From positions 1 through 64,000 of the forward strand of contig CAISJL010000013.1 in assembly GCA_903885665.1 (NCBI GenBank): a stretch of 64,000 bases of DNA, read 5' to 3'. Position numbers and translations under genes: made by a program. This DNA comes from an uncultured beta proteobacterium. Its GTDB lineage: Bacteria > Pseudomonadota > Gammaproteobacteria > Burkholderiales > SG8-41. Shown here piece after piece: positions 1 to 8,769 of this stretch. The notes beneath the pieces are model-generated. The model searched no databases. It saw nothing but the letters and a program-made list of their open reading frames with translations, and was not told the DNA's origin. Numbering within the stretch: position 1 is the first letter of the stretch; each line of letters opens with the position of its first letter.

Positions 1-278
1 AACCAACCTACAATTTGGGCAAGCACATATATTAAACAGGCAAATGCTTTGGGCGACAACAAAAAAACAAAAGAAATAGGCAAAATATATAAAATTTTAC
101 CTACATAGACCCCATAACCACTGACAACTAATGAGCACATAATAATGGCGCGCTGCATCGGGTCTATTGGTAACCAACTACTTTTTAATTGTTGATTCAA
201 AACCGCTTGAAATGCCATTGCATTGCGATCTGGCTCTGATAGATTTAAATTTGATTGATTATGCTCTGGTATAGTCAT
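1..278 (-). CDS. Partial membrane protein of unknown function, runs off left edge
   Basis: This open frame is not in the ORF track because it has no stop inside the window. Reading the minus strand from the ATG at 278 gives MTIPEHNQSNLNLSEPD and stays open for 92 codons to base 1. A strong ribosome binding site (AAGGAGG) lies just upstream. After about 40 polar residues there are two hydrophobic stretches (around IIMCSLVVSGYGVYVG and ILYILPISFVFLLS), so it is probably an inner-membrane protein. It starts 27 bases after the leuD stop on the same strand and may be the last gene of a leuCD transcript. I do not recognise the family. Confidence 0.7.
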   Translation of the reverse strand, partial: MTIPEHNQSNLNLSEPDRNAMAFQAVLNQQLKSSWLPIDPMQRAIIMCSLVVSGYGVYVGKILYILPISFVFLLSPKAFACLIYVLAQIVGW

Positions 279-305
279 TTAACCTCCTTCAAAGCAATCG
301 ACTGA

Positions 306-926
306 TTAATGGGCTGATAGTGGTTTAAGCCACGGACGTTCGCGATCGTAATGGGCATGGAATGCTTGCGCAGCATCAGCATACTGCTCGGTTCTAGCAA
401 TATCATCTAGTCCTTTTAATAAACATAGCTTACGAACAGGGTGAATGTCGAACTGAAATACTCTGCCGTTCGGGGCAGTCACTGATTGCGTCGCTAAATC
501 TACTGCAATCTCTGCACCAGGCTTTAACGCTAATTGCTGATGCAACTCTAACACTTCAGCCTCTGACAATATGACGGGTAACAACCCATTTTTGGCACAA
601 TTATTAGCATGAATGTCTCCAAAACTAGTGGCAATGACACAGCGTATACCAAACTCATACAAAGCATAAACTGCACTCTCTCGAGACGAGCCACAGCCCC
701 AATTCCGATCAGCCACAATAATTTGCGCCCGATTATAAGGATCAATATTTAGCAAATGCTCTTTTTCAGAACCATCCAAATTAAAACGTCGATCATGAAA
801 CAATACCCTTGCATACTCGGGACCTCGACTCACCTTATTAAAGCGAGTGGGGCAAATCTGATTAGTATCCACATTAGGCTCATGAATAGGAGCTGCGACC
901 CCTTTAATCTGTGTAAATGCTTGCAT
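306..926 (-). CDS. leuD: 3-isopropylmalate dehydratase small subunit
   Basis: This is the small (swivel-domain) subunit of isopropylmalate isomerase, which with LeuC converts 2-isopropylmalate to 3-isopropylmalate in leucine synthesis in the cytoplasm. The 206 residues match the usual proteobacterial LeuD length. The signature GCGSSRE lies at about residues 77-83 and an NVDT motif near residue 18. It starts 4 bases after the leuC stop with an AAGG ribosome binding site, so the two are translated from one message. No leuB follows; a related dehydrogenase at 32.5 kb looks like the tartrate/D-malate type instead. A paralogous LeuCD-type hydro-lyase with another substrate cannot be excluded. Confidence 0.9.
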   Translation of the reverse strand: MQAFTQIKGVAAPIHEPNVDTNQICPTRFNKVSRGPEYARVLFHDRRFNLDGSEKEHLLNIDPYNRAQIIVADRNWGCGSSRESAVYALYEFGIRCVIATSFGDIHANNCAKNGLLPVILSEAEVLELHQQLALKPGAEIAVDLATQSVTAPNGRVFQFDIHPVRKLCLLKGLDDIARTEQYADAAQAFHAHYDRERPWLKPLSAH

Positions 927-930
927 GGAC

Positions 931-2337
931 TTACCTTAATAGTTTTCTGACGTCTACAAAATGACCATGAATTGCTGCAGCAGCCGCCATCGCCGGGCTC
1001 ACTAAATGGGTACGACCACCAATGCCTTGGCGACCACGGAAATTACGATTTGAAGTAGAGGCGCAACGCTCGCCTGGCTTTAATTGATCGCCATTAATTG
1101 CTGTGCATAAAGAACAACCAGGCTCGCGCCATTCAAACCCTGCTGCCACCAGAATTTGATCTAGCCCTTCCTGCTCGGCCATGCGCTTCACAGACTGAGA
1201 CCCTGGCACAACCCATGCAGGGACTTTTGCACAACCCAATTTTGCAATCGATGCAGCAGCACGAATATCCTCTATCCGACTGTTTGTACAGGAGCCAATA
1301 AATACACGATCCAATTGAATATCTGTAATTGGCATACCAGGCCGAAGGCCCATGTAATCAATCGCAGAAGCATACTCAAGGCTTAAATCGCTATCGTCAA
1401 TGTCTTTAGGGTTAGGAATAACATGGTTCACCGCCAAAGATTGCTCAGGGTTTGTACCCCAACTAACCATAGGCGCAATATCTTCTCCGCGCAAACTGAC
1501 TTCTTTATCAAAAATTGCACCTCGATCACTAGGTAATGTTTGCCAAAATTCTAACGCCTGCTGCCAAGCAGTGCCCGACGGCGCACGTGGTAAACCGTGC
1601 ATATAACTGTATGTAGTCTCATCTGGCGCAATCATCCCCGCGCGAGCGCCTCCTTCGATTGACATATTACAAACTGTCATCCGCTGCTCCATACTCATTG
1701 CAGAGAATACCGCCCCAGCATACTCAATGACAAATCCAACACCTCCTTGAGCACTGATTTTGGCAATAATAGCAAGAATCACGTCCTTTGCAGTGACGCC
1801 CCAACCGAGCCTGCCATCTATAGTAATCCGCATAGTGCGGGGTTTTCGTTGCCAAATTTTTTGAGTGGCCATGACATGCGTCATTTCAGAAGCACCCACA
1901 CCAAACGCTATCGAACCAAACGCCCCATGCGTAGAAGTATGAGAATCTGCGCCACAAATAAACATACCTGGCTGCGTGATGCCTAACTCGGGCGGTACAA
2001 CATGTAAAATACCTTGTTGCGGATGATCAAATCCAAATACATGATTACCATGCTTTGCAGAATTCGTATGCAACTTAATGACCATGTTTTTAATCGCAGG
2101 ATCTTGAATACTGTCTAAACCATGAGCACGACTGGCAGTTGGTACATAATGATCTGTAAACGCATACACTTGCTGTGGTTTGGCCATAGAAATACCACGC
2201 TGAGCTAACTGCGCAAATGAATGTGAAGAGCCCTCATGGACATAGGCACGGTCAACATACATGAGTAACTCCCCGTCCTCCTCAGCAATGGTGTGCGCAT
2301 TCCAAATTTTTTCAAACATTGTTTGTGGGACTGTCAT
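931..2337 (-). CDS. leuC: 3-isopropylmalate dehydratase large subunit
   Basis: This is the aconitase-family catalytic subunit that carries the 4Fe-4S cluster of isopropylmalate isomerase. The 468-residue length is normal. The cluster ligands are visible as Cys350 in GSCTNSR and Cys408/Cys411 in CSLC, matching the spacing known for LeuC. GADSHTSTHGAFG near residue 130 and the C-terminal SNRNFRGRQG are also family signatures. It is the first gene of a leuC-leuD pair; the 217 bases upstream must hold the promoter, but I could not assign -35/-10 boxes with confidence. No regulator gene is adjacent. Confidence 0.93.
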   Translation of the reverse strand: MTVPQTMFEKIWNAHTIAEEDGELLMYVDRAYVHEGSSHSFAQLAQRGISMAKPQQVYAFTDHYVPTASRAHGLDSIQDPAIKNMVIKLHTNSAKHGNHVFGFDHPQQGILHVVPPELGITQPGMFICGADSHTSTHGAFGSIAFGVGASEMTHVMATQKIWQRKPRTMRITIDGRLGWGVTAKDVILAIIAKISAQGGVGFVIEYAGAVFSAMSMEQRMTVCNMSIEGGARAGMIAPDETTYSYMHGLPRAPSGTAWQQALEFWQTLPSDRGAIFDKEVSLRGEDIAPMVSWGTNPEQSLAVNHVIPNPKDIDDSDLSLEYASAIDYMGLRPGMPITDIQLDRVFIGSCTNSRIEDIRAAASIAKLGCAKVPAWVVPGSQSVKRMAEQEGLDQILVAAGFEWREPGCSLCTAINGDQLKPGERCASTSNRNFRGRQGIGGRTHLVSPAMAAAAAIHGHFVDVRKLLR

Positions 2338-2554
2338 TCACTAAACCTTTATTCGTCTATTCTCAGTATTTTAATGGATTACTAAATTCACTGCGGCATG
2401 CATAGTCAGCACTGTAATAATTAATCTGATGCGCCTGTATACGTATAAACAACTTTTTCAAGAATAATCTGTGCAGTTGTAATGGATCAGCATCCAATGG
2501 CCAGTATTAGATCGTAGCTAGTTGAAAATATATGTTAAGTCAGCTATAGCGCTA

Positions 2555-3394
2555 TTACTGCGCGCGATTTGCAATCCATGGCACTGACTTGCCCGCAGTA
2601 GTTATTGTGCCTTCAATCCGATCACCGACTACTTTTCCAAGATATCGGCTGTCTCCAGATTTAAAGCTGATTTGAGTACCGAGCATACGCCCTTCTAATA
2701 CTGGCATCAGCTTATCACCGCGACTGACTGCACCGTGGACCATTTGGTAGTGCTGAGCAAATTTAATATCGTCCTTACCCATAGTCCAACGACCTTCAAC
2801 TTTAGCAGGCACCACCCATAAATACGCAGTACAAAAACTTGTGCAGTCTCCAGATGCGATTTCAGATTGATCGGCCTTCCAATCGCCCATTGTAAAAGAG
2901 TTGGACACTATACGAGTGCCCGGACTCATATCAAGAATTTTTGGACGCAGCTTAACATTGAGTTCAGGCAGTAAAAATAATGTAATTACTGTGGCTTTTG
3001 AGAAGTCAGTGAGAAAAATATCACCCAGAATAAATGTTGCCTGACCAGTTACGCCTTCTTTCTTCGCATTTTCACGAGATAGTTCAACCATATCAGGATT
3101 GTATTCAACCCCAAAAGCAACCGCACCCCGCTTGGCTGCAGTAATTACCGTGCGGCCATCGCCTGACCCCAAGTCGTAGTGAATATCCTTAGCTGTAAGC
3201 TTTGCCATATCTAACATACGATCAACCAAGCCTTGTGCGGTAGGCACCCATACAACATCTTTACCTGCTTGGCCTACTTGCGGCTCAAACCCTGCAGCTG
3301 CAACAGGTGTAGCTTGTACGGTGAACATACTACACAATACAAGTATTGCCATTGTCATTGCGGTAGTACAACGGTGAATTATTTCAAGCTTCAT
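2555..3394 (-). CDS. Signal-peptide-bearing class I SAM methyltransferase-like protein
   Basis: Residues 1 to about 34 look like a Sec signal peptide: a charged start, a hydrophobic core (MAILVLCSMF) and an Ala-rich cleavage region. Behind it is a class I Rossmann methyltransferase domain with motif I DLGSGDGR at about residues 74-81 and an acidic motif II (GVEYNP). The last 90 or so residues form a beta-rich tail without a family match that I recognise. The combination is odd because S-adenosylmethionine is a cytoplasmic cofactor. The hydrophobic segment could instead be an uncleaved anchor. The gene stands alone between leuC and a thioesterase on the same strand. Methyltransferase fold is confident; substrate and compartment are not. 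Confidence 0.7.
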   Translation of the reverse strand: MKLEIIHRCTTAMTMAILVLCSMFTVQATPVAAAGFEPQVGQAGKDVVWVPTAQGLVDRMLDMAKLTAKDIHYDLGSGDGRTVITAAKRGAVAFGVEYNPDMVELSRENAKKEGVTGQATFILGDIFLTDFSKATVITLFLLPELNVKLRPKILDMSPGTRIVSNSFTMGDWKADQSEIASGDCTSFCTAYLWVVPAKVEGRWTMGKDDIKFAQHYQMVHGAVSRGDKLMPVLEGRMLGTQISFKSGDSRYLGKVVGDRIEGTITTAGKSVPWIANRAQ

Positions 3395-3595
3395 AGGTAT
3401 CCTCTTATGAACAGTTTGGCCAGGGTTTATTCATGTAACTACACAGTTTTAATGCATATTACCAATATATCTGCATGTTCAATTGATAACCCTTTTCACA
3501 TACAATTTAATATCAGTCCAAAATCAATCTATCTTTAGCCTGCGCCTAAATTAACACCTTCAGAAATATAGAAATTTGGGTTTAATCAACTAATT

Positions 3596-4105
3596 TCATT
3601 GTTTTTTCTGCGGAATTACAATCTGAGTTTGGGTGATAATTGCTACCAAACTCTGATCTAAATTAGCGATCGTGGTTTGCCATACCATTGTAGTGCGTCC
3701 AATATGCAAGGGGACAGAGGTGGCAACCAATTGCGGACCTTGGCCAGCACCAAAAAAGTTAGTTTTTGATTCTAGCGTAGTAGTGCGAAACTCTTCTGGC
3801 AAATTCGCTAATGTACCTAACGCACCGATCAAATCACCAATTGTCATTAAAATTCCCCCGCAGACGCGCCCACTGCGATTGAGGTGCTCAGGCGCCACCT
3901 GCATTGTGGCTTGCACAATCTTCTGGGAAATTTTAAGAATTTTAACGCCTAGTTTACGCGACATGCCACGACGAGTTAACGATTCCTCAATAATGCCACG
4001 ATTGAAAGCAGGTAATCGATTAGCCGGCAAGACTGAGGCTTTAGCATTAACTACGGCAGGCGTTTTTTTTAACTTCACTGTTATTGGTTGAGCAACCGAT
4101 TTCAC
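3596..4105 (-). CDS. PaaI-like hotdog-fold thioesterase
   Basis: The C-terminal 110 residues match the hotdog thioesterase pattern of the PaaI/YdiI group: LNRSGRVCGGILMTIGD at about residues 76-92 corresponds to the HxxNxxGxxHGGxxxxxxD motif, with Cys where many members have His. Proteins of this group hydrolyse acyl-CoA thioesters, often from aromatic degradation. About 50 residues of basic, Ala-rich sequence precede the domain, which is longer than usual, and an internal start near the second Met (MSRKLG) is possible. It lies on the same strand as the following Bug receptor gene, which would fit a catabolic unit. The substrate is unknown. Confidence 0.72.
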   Translation of the reverse strand: MKSVAQPITVKLKKTPAVVNAKASVLPANRLPAFNRGIIEESLTRRGMSRKLGVKILKISQKIVQATMQVAPEHLNRSGRVCGGILMTIGDLIGALGTLANLPEEFRTTTLESKTNFFGAGQGPQLVATSVPLHIGRTTMVWQTTIANLDQSLVAIITQTQIVIPQKKQ

Positions 4106-4142
4106 AAATACACTCCTTAATTATTAGGATATATCAATAAAT

Positions 4143-5117
4143 TTAATCAAGTTTTGCGCCAGATATTTTAACAATGCGTGCATACTTTTCCATATCGCGC
4201 CGCACGAACTGACTAAACTCAGCAACGCTACTACCCACAGGATCAGCACCTAAGTTTAAAAATTGCTGACTCAACTCTGGAGATCGCACACTCTTGACTA
4301 ACGCCAAGTTAAGTCGATCAACAATCAATGCTGGTGTTTTAGCAGGTGCGAACATACCATACCAATTCACCGCTTCAAAGCCTGGCACTCCCGATTCATG
4401 AATCGTTGGCAACTCTGGCATTTGTGGTGATCGCTGCAAGCTCGCAATGCCAAACACGCGGACTCGTCCAGTTTTGATATAAGACACAATTGGGGCAATC
4501 GAATTAAACATTAAATTCATATGCCCAGCTAGCACATCAGTCACTGCCTGTGGTGCACCTTTGTAAGGTACATGCGTGATCTCTGTTCCCGTCATCTGCT
4601 TAAATAATTCCATGGCCAAATGATTGGCCACACCATTCCCCGCGGATGCGTAGTTCAGCTTGCCTGGCTGACTCTTAGCCAACGCAATCAGCTCCTTTAT
4701 TGATTTTGCTGCTACCGTCGGATGCGCCATCAATACAAACGGTCCCGATGAAATTAAGCTAATTGGAGAGAAATCTTTAATCGTGTCATAAGGTACTTGC
4801 TGTCTTAAGTGCGGCAAAATAGTTAATGCACCCGGACTGCTAATAAATAAAGTATAGCCATCCGGATTAGCCTTTGCAGCCAACTCTGCACCAATCATAC
4901 CGCCAGCTCCCGCTCGATTATCAGCGACTAAAGGCTGTCCAAGTTGCTGGGAGATGCCCGGAAATACTAATCTCGCAGTCACATCGGGACTAGCGCCCGC
5001 CGGCACCGACAAAATAACTCGTATCGGCTTAGTTGGCCATGTTTCAGCCAAGACGCCACTCACACCGCTTATGAATGCCGTGATAACTATTCCAATGATC
5101 CAAGGGTATGCATGCAA
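4143..5117 (-). CDS. Bug/TctC-family periplasmic solute receptor
   Basis: This is an extracytoplasmic receptor of the tripartite tricarboxylate transporter (Bug) family, which captures carboxylated or aromatic solutes in the periplasm. Family markers are WPTKPIRVI after the signal peptide, DNRAGAGG, PDGYTLF and HVPYKG. The track begins at a TTG at 5186 whose Shine-Dalgarno is too close. I prefer the TTG at 5117, which has GGAG about nine bases upstream, starts a clean signal peptide (HAYPWIIGIVITAFISG) and gives the usual length of about 324 residues. It is divergent from an SDR gene, and the same arrangement recurs at 8.8-10.8 kb. No TctA/TctB permease is nearby. Confidence 0.88.
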   Translation of the reverse strand: MHAYPWIIGIVITAFISGVSGVLAETWPTKPIRVILSVPAGASPDVTARLVFPGISQQLGQPLVADNRAGAGGMIGAELAAKANPDGYTLFISSPGALTILPHLRQQVPYDTIKDFSPISLISSGPFVLMAHPTVAAKSIKELIALAKSQPGKLNYASAGNGVANHLAMELFKQMTGTEITHVPYKGAPQAVTDVLAGHMNLMFNSIAPIVSYIKTGRVRVFGIASLQRSPQMPELPTIHESGVPGFEAVNWYGMFAPAKTPALIVDRLNLALVKSVRSPELSQQFLNLGADPVGSSVAEFSQFVRRDMEKYARIVKISGAKLD

Positions 5118-5314
5118 GTTATATTTCTCCAAGAATTTTACTAAAGCTATCTGTTTATTTGATAATTTGCATGGTATCGCGTTCAAGCCCTTACAGTAAA
5201 TCGCTTTGTATATGGACTCTGCACCTCAAAAGCGCTGCTGGTAGTAGTGGATGACCTATAGTCAATGCTACTATTGGCATGTTTATTTTATTTCATACCT
5301 TTAGGACATTACTC

Positions 5315-6064
5315 ATGCAAACCCTACAAGAATTATCTGGAAAAGTAGCGCTCGTTACAGGGGCATCACGCAACATCGGTCGTTGTATTGCGCTGAGTCT
5401 AGCTGCCGCAGGCGCTAAAGTCGCAGTAAATGCTCGCCACGCACAATCTGATGCAGATGCAGTTGTTGCGGAAATCAAGGCAACTGGTGGTGATGCTCAG
5501 ACATTTATTGCTGACATTGCAGACTCGACAGCAGTGCAGAACATGGTAGATGGAGTACTAAAGACATTTGGTCACATTGATATTTTAGTGCTTAATGCTT
5601 CAGTTCGAAAAGAAACTGCATTCATTGACATGAGCTATGAGGAATGGCGCAGTCTGCTTGCCATTACTCTAGATGGCTCCTTTCACTGTACTAAGGCTTG
5701 CCTACCATCCATGATTGCCTCTGGCGGCGGCAGTATTGTCACTATTGGCGGCATGAGCTCACTGTCTGGTGCGAAGCGACGAGTTCACGGCTCTGTTGGC
5801 AAACATGGACTGTGGGGCATGACGCGCGCCCTCGCCAAAGAATTAGGCGAGTATCAAATTCGCGTAAACTGTGTCGCGCCAGGACAAATGAATACCACCA
5901 GAAGCGCAGATCGCTCAGAACGTCCTGCAGTATCTAATGTACCTTTAGGACGCCGATCTGATCCTGAAGAGATTGCCAGCACCGTACGCTTTTTATGTGG
6001 CCCCGGTGCTACCATGATTAGTGGTCAATTAATTTATGTAGATGGCGGTCAACAACAATTCTAA
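5315..6064 (+). CDS. SDR-family protein lacking the catalytic Ser and Tyr
   Basis: This is a short-chain dehydrogenase/reductase fold with the cofactor loop TGASRNIG at residues 15-22 and NAS at about 94-96. The start is set at 5315 rather than the track start because AGGA lies eight bases before this ATG and the Rossmann strand begins directly after it. The catalytic site is unusual. The Ser position is Gly146, the Tyr position is Gly159, and only Lys163 remains, with His158 next to the lost Tyr. The paralogue at 10.0 kb has the same losses. It may use a different chemistry or bind without reduction. It is divergent from a Bug receptor gene. Confidence 0.82.
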   Translation: MQTLQELSGKVALVTGASRNIGRCIALSLAAAGAKVAVNARHAQSDADAVVAEIKATGGDAQTFIADIADSTAVQNMVDGVLKTFGHIDILVLNASVRKETAFIDMSYEEWRSLLAITLDGSFHCTKACLPSMIASGGGSIVTIGGMSSLSGAKRRVHGSVGKHGLWGMTRALAKELGEYQIRVNCVAPGQMNTTRSADRSERPAVSNVPLGRRSDPEEIASTVRFLCGPGATMISGQLIYVDGGQQQF

Positions 6065-6093
6065 ATATTAAACAAAGTAGTTTAGTCCACTGA

Positions 6094-7875
6094 CTATTGG
6101 CCAGGTGTTGTCATAAATTGTAGTTGGGCTAAATGTGCATAAAATGGATCGGCACTCATGAGCTCATCGTGCGTGCCGATCGCATGAACATTACCGCGGT
6201 CCAATACAATAATCCGATCTGCATTTCTGACAGTTGCTAATCGATGTGCAATCACAAGCGTTGTGCGCCCTCTAGCCAAGCGCTCCAAGGCTATTGCCAC
6301 TTTGTGCTCACTGGCAGCGTCAAGCGCACTGGTTGCTTCGTCTAGTAACAATACAGGACAGTCTGCGACTAGGGCTCTTGCGATTGCAATCCGCTGACGT
6401 TGGCCGCCTGAGAGTTGTATCCCACGCTCACCCAGTTGAGTATCAAGACCCTGCGGTAAGCGCTCTATAAATTCAAGCGCATGCGCAGCTTCACAGGCCG
6501 CATACACTTCATCCAGACTGGATTGCGGTCTGCCAAATCGAATGTTTTCAAGAGCACTGGTCGCAAATATCACTGGGTCTTGAGCCACTAAGGCCATCGT
6601 TTGACGTAACAATAGCGGGTCAAAATACCTTATATCAATGCCATCCAGAGTAATATTGCCTGATTGCGGATCGTAAAATCTAAGTAGCAATGAAAATAAT
6701 GTTGTCTTGCCCGCACCAGAGGGACCCACTAAAGCAATTTTTTCCCCTGATCTAATTTCAAAGGATAAGTTTTCGATGGCCGGCATCTGCAAGCGCGTTG
6801 GATAAGAAAAGCGAACCTGATTAAATCGTATAGCGCCAGTGACTGGTGATGGCAATTTAACAACAGGGTTGATTCGTTCTAGGGTTGAACGAGTATCTAG
6901 CAATGCCATGAGTCGTTCGGTAGCACCAGCTGCACGCTGGATTTCTCCCCAAATCTCAGACAAAGTACCAGCACCAGTCGCTACTAAACTGGCATAAAAG
7001 ACAAACGCAGATAGCTCACCTGCGGATAGTTGTCCAGCCAGCACATCATGACCCCCAATCCACAGAATCATCCCAACTGCAGAAAATGCAAACAGCATAA
7101 CGATCGCAATCAGCCATGCTTTGAGTCGAATTCGAGCAACTCCAGCAACATAAGCTTCTTCTGTTGCGTGCGCAAAAATAGTTTGTGTCTGCGATTCATG
7201 GGCATAGGCCTGAATCGTACGTATTTCATGAATTGACTCATCAATGTGGGCAGAAACATCGGCCACACGATCTTGACCATCACGTGACAAATGTCGCACT
7301 CGGCGCCCAACGATGAGTATTGGTATCAAGGTTACCGGTATACCTAAGACAATCAACAACGCCAACTTAGGACTAGTCAAGAATAGCAGGATTAATGCAC
7401 CTAGCATCATCAATGCATGCCGGATAAACATCGACAATCCAAAACTAATAACCTGCCGCAACTGATCGGTATCATTAGTTAAACGAGAAACAATATCACC
7501 CGTACGAACCGCATCATAAAAGTCTGCCGACAATGTCAGCGCATGATCAAAGACTGCACGCCGCAAATCTGCGATAACACGCTCACCTACCGTCATCATT
7601 AAATAAAATCGAGTAAATGTTGCAGCTGCTAATATGACTGCAATTACAAATACACCAATAAGTGCCCAGTTAAGAAGCATTGGGTTTCGCGCACCAAAAC
7701 CCTGATCTATAACCATGCGTAAACCCTGCCCCAGCGCTAGCACACAGGCCGAAGCAATCATTAGAGCAATCAATGCGCAAAGCACACGCCAACGGTATGG
7801 CAGTACAAAACGACTTAGTCGCCGCAACTGTGAGACATTGCCTGTTACTTGCTCAGCACCAGATTGAATCTTCAT
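6094..7875 (-). CDS. ABC exporter half-transporter, MsbA/lipid-export type
   Basis: This is a fused permease-ATPase half-transporter of 593 residues that should act as a homodimer in the inner membrane. Residues 25-320 hold about six membrane helices. The ATPase domain has Walker A GPSGAGKTTL at about 384-393, the signature LSGGQRQR near 488 and Walker B VLLLDEATSALD near 508. The architecture is that of MsbA-like and multidrug-type exporters; the substrate cannot be told from sequence. It sits between the two Bug/SDR modules, convergent with the first SDR gene, whose stop is 29 bases away, and on the same strand as the PcaD-like gene upstream. No strong ribosome binding site is visible. Confidence 0.88.
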   Translation of the reverse strand: MKIQSGAEQVTGNVSQLRRLSRFVLPYRWRVLCALIALMIASACVLALGQGLRMVIDQGFGARNPMLLNWALIGVFVIAVILAAATFTRFYLMMTVGERVIADLRRAVFDHALTLSADFYDAVRTGDIVSRLTNDTDQLRQVISFGLSMFIRHALMMLGALILLFLTSPKLALLIVLGIPVTLIPILIVGRRVRHLSRDGQDRVADVSAHIDESIHEIRTIQAYAHESQTQTIFAHATEEAYVAGVARIRLKAWLIAIVMLFAFSAVGMILWIGGHDVLAGQLSAGELSAFVFYASLVATGAGTLSEIWGEIQRAAGATERLMALLDTRSTLERINPVVKLPSPVTGAIRFNQVRFSYPTRLQMPAIENLSFEIRSGEKIALVGPSGAGKTTLFSLLLRFYDPQSGNITLDGIDIRYFDPLLLRQTMALVAQDPVIFATSALENIRFGRPQSSLDEVYAACEAAHALEFIERLPQGLDTQLGERGIQLSGGQRQRIAIARALVADCPVLLLDEATSALDAASEHKVAIALERLARGRTTLVIAHRLATVRNADRIIVLDRGNVHAIGTHDELMSADPFYAHLAQLQFMTTPGQ

Positions 7876-7909
7876 CTACAGCTTAGTACTTGTCTGATGA
7901 CTAGCATCA

Positions 7910-8695
7910 TTATGAATATTGCTTTAAAAATTTTAAAACAGCTTGATTAAAAAAATATGGTTGCTCTACATTAGACAAGTGAGCAGCTGAAGGGATAATT
8001 ATTAATTCAGCGTCTCGCAAAGCAGCTTGCATTTGCTGGGCCATCCATGGCGTAGTAGCGTGATCATGTTCTCCTACCATCACTAGAGCAGGACACTCTA
8101 TTTGATTGAGTTGATCTAAAACATCAATACGCGATATCGCATTACAACACCCAGCGAAACCATCTACTGGTGTATTACGTATCATGTTTCCAATCCGGTC
8201 CATCTCTAAGGGTTGCGCATTGCGAAATGGTTCAGTAAACCACCGCGCCAAAGTGGATTCCACTAAAGCCTCCATCCCCTCATTGCGTGCATTTTTTACC
8301 CGCTCAGCCCACATCTCTAATGCGTTCTCTGGACGCCTGCTCGTTGTGTCTGCCAATACTAGTGTTTTTAAAATACCTGGATATGCGATTGCAAAAGTCT
8401 GGCCAATCATACCCCCCATCGATAAGCCAATGAAATGTGACTTGTGAATATTTAATGCCTGAAACAATCCAGCAAGATCAGTAGCCAATTCGCTTAAGGT
8501 ATATGCACCTACGGGCGCGCTGCTGAGCCCATGACCGCGAGTATCATATCTTAGAACACTAAAGTGCCTAGCCAATTCTTCAGCCAATCCGTCCCACATT
8601 CCCAAATCACAAGCCAGCGAATGGTATAGCGTCACCCAGGGACCTGAACCTGAAATTTCATAATTACAGGTGATACCATTGATATTTTTTTTCAT
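7910..8695 (-). CDS. Alpha/beta hydrolase, 3-oxoadipate enol-lactonase (PcaD)-like
   Basis: The fold and length (about 261 residues) match the PcaD-type alpha/beta hydrolases that open 3-oxoadipate enol-lactone in the beta-ketoadipate pathway. The catalytic triad can be read as Ser93 in GLSMGG, Asp212 in GEHDHATTP and His240 in AAHLSN, counted from the track start. The first codons are GTG at 8698 and ATG at 8695; I take the ATG. It is followed by the ABC exporter 34 bases on. A PcaC-like protein lies 2 kb away but no other protocatechuate genes are present, so the true substrate may be a different lactone or ester. Confidence 0.78.
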   Translation of the reverse strand: MKKNINGITCNYEISGSGPWVTLYHSLACDLGMWDGLAEELARHFSVLRYDTRGHGLSSAPVGAYTLSELATDLAGLFQALNIHKSHFIGLSMGGMIGQTFAIAYPGILKTLVLADTTSRRPENALEMWAERVKNARNEGMEALVESTLARWFTEPFRNAQPLEMDRIGNMIRNTPVDGFAGCCNAISRIDVLDQLNQIECPALVMVGEHDHATTPWMAQQMQAALRDAELIIIPSAAHLSNVEQPYFFNQAVLKFLKQYS

Positions 8696-8769
8696 CACTA
8701 TACGTTTCTAGTGCAATAGAAGCACTTCGTTTAATTAAGCACTTCATTTAATCCAATATTAATCTAACA

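Noticed and set aside
3672-4091. 139-codon plus-strand ORF
   Set aside because: It is antisense to the hotdog thioesterase, has no ribosome binding site and reads as composition-driven shadow sequence.
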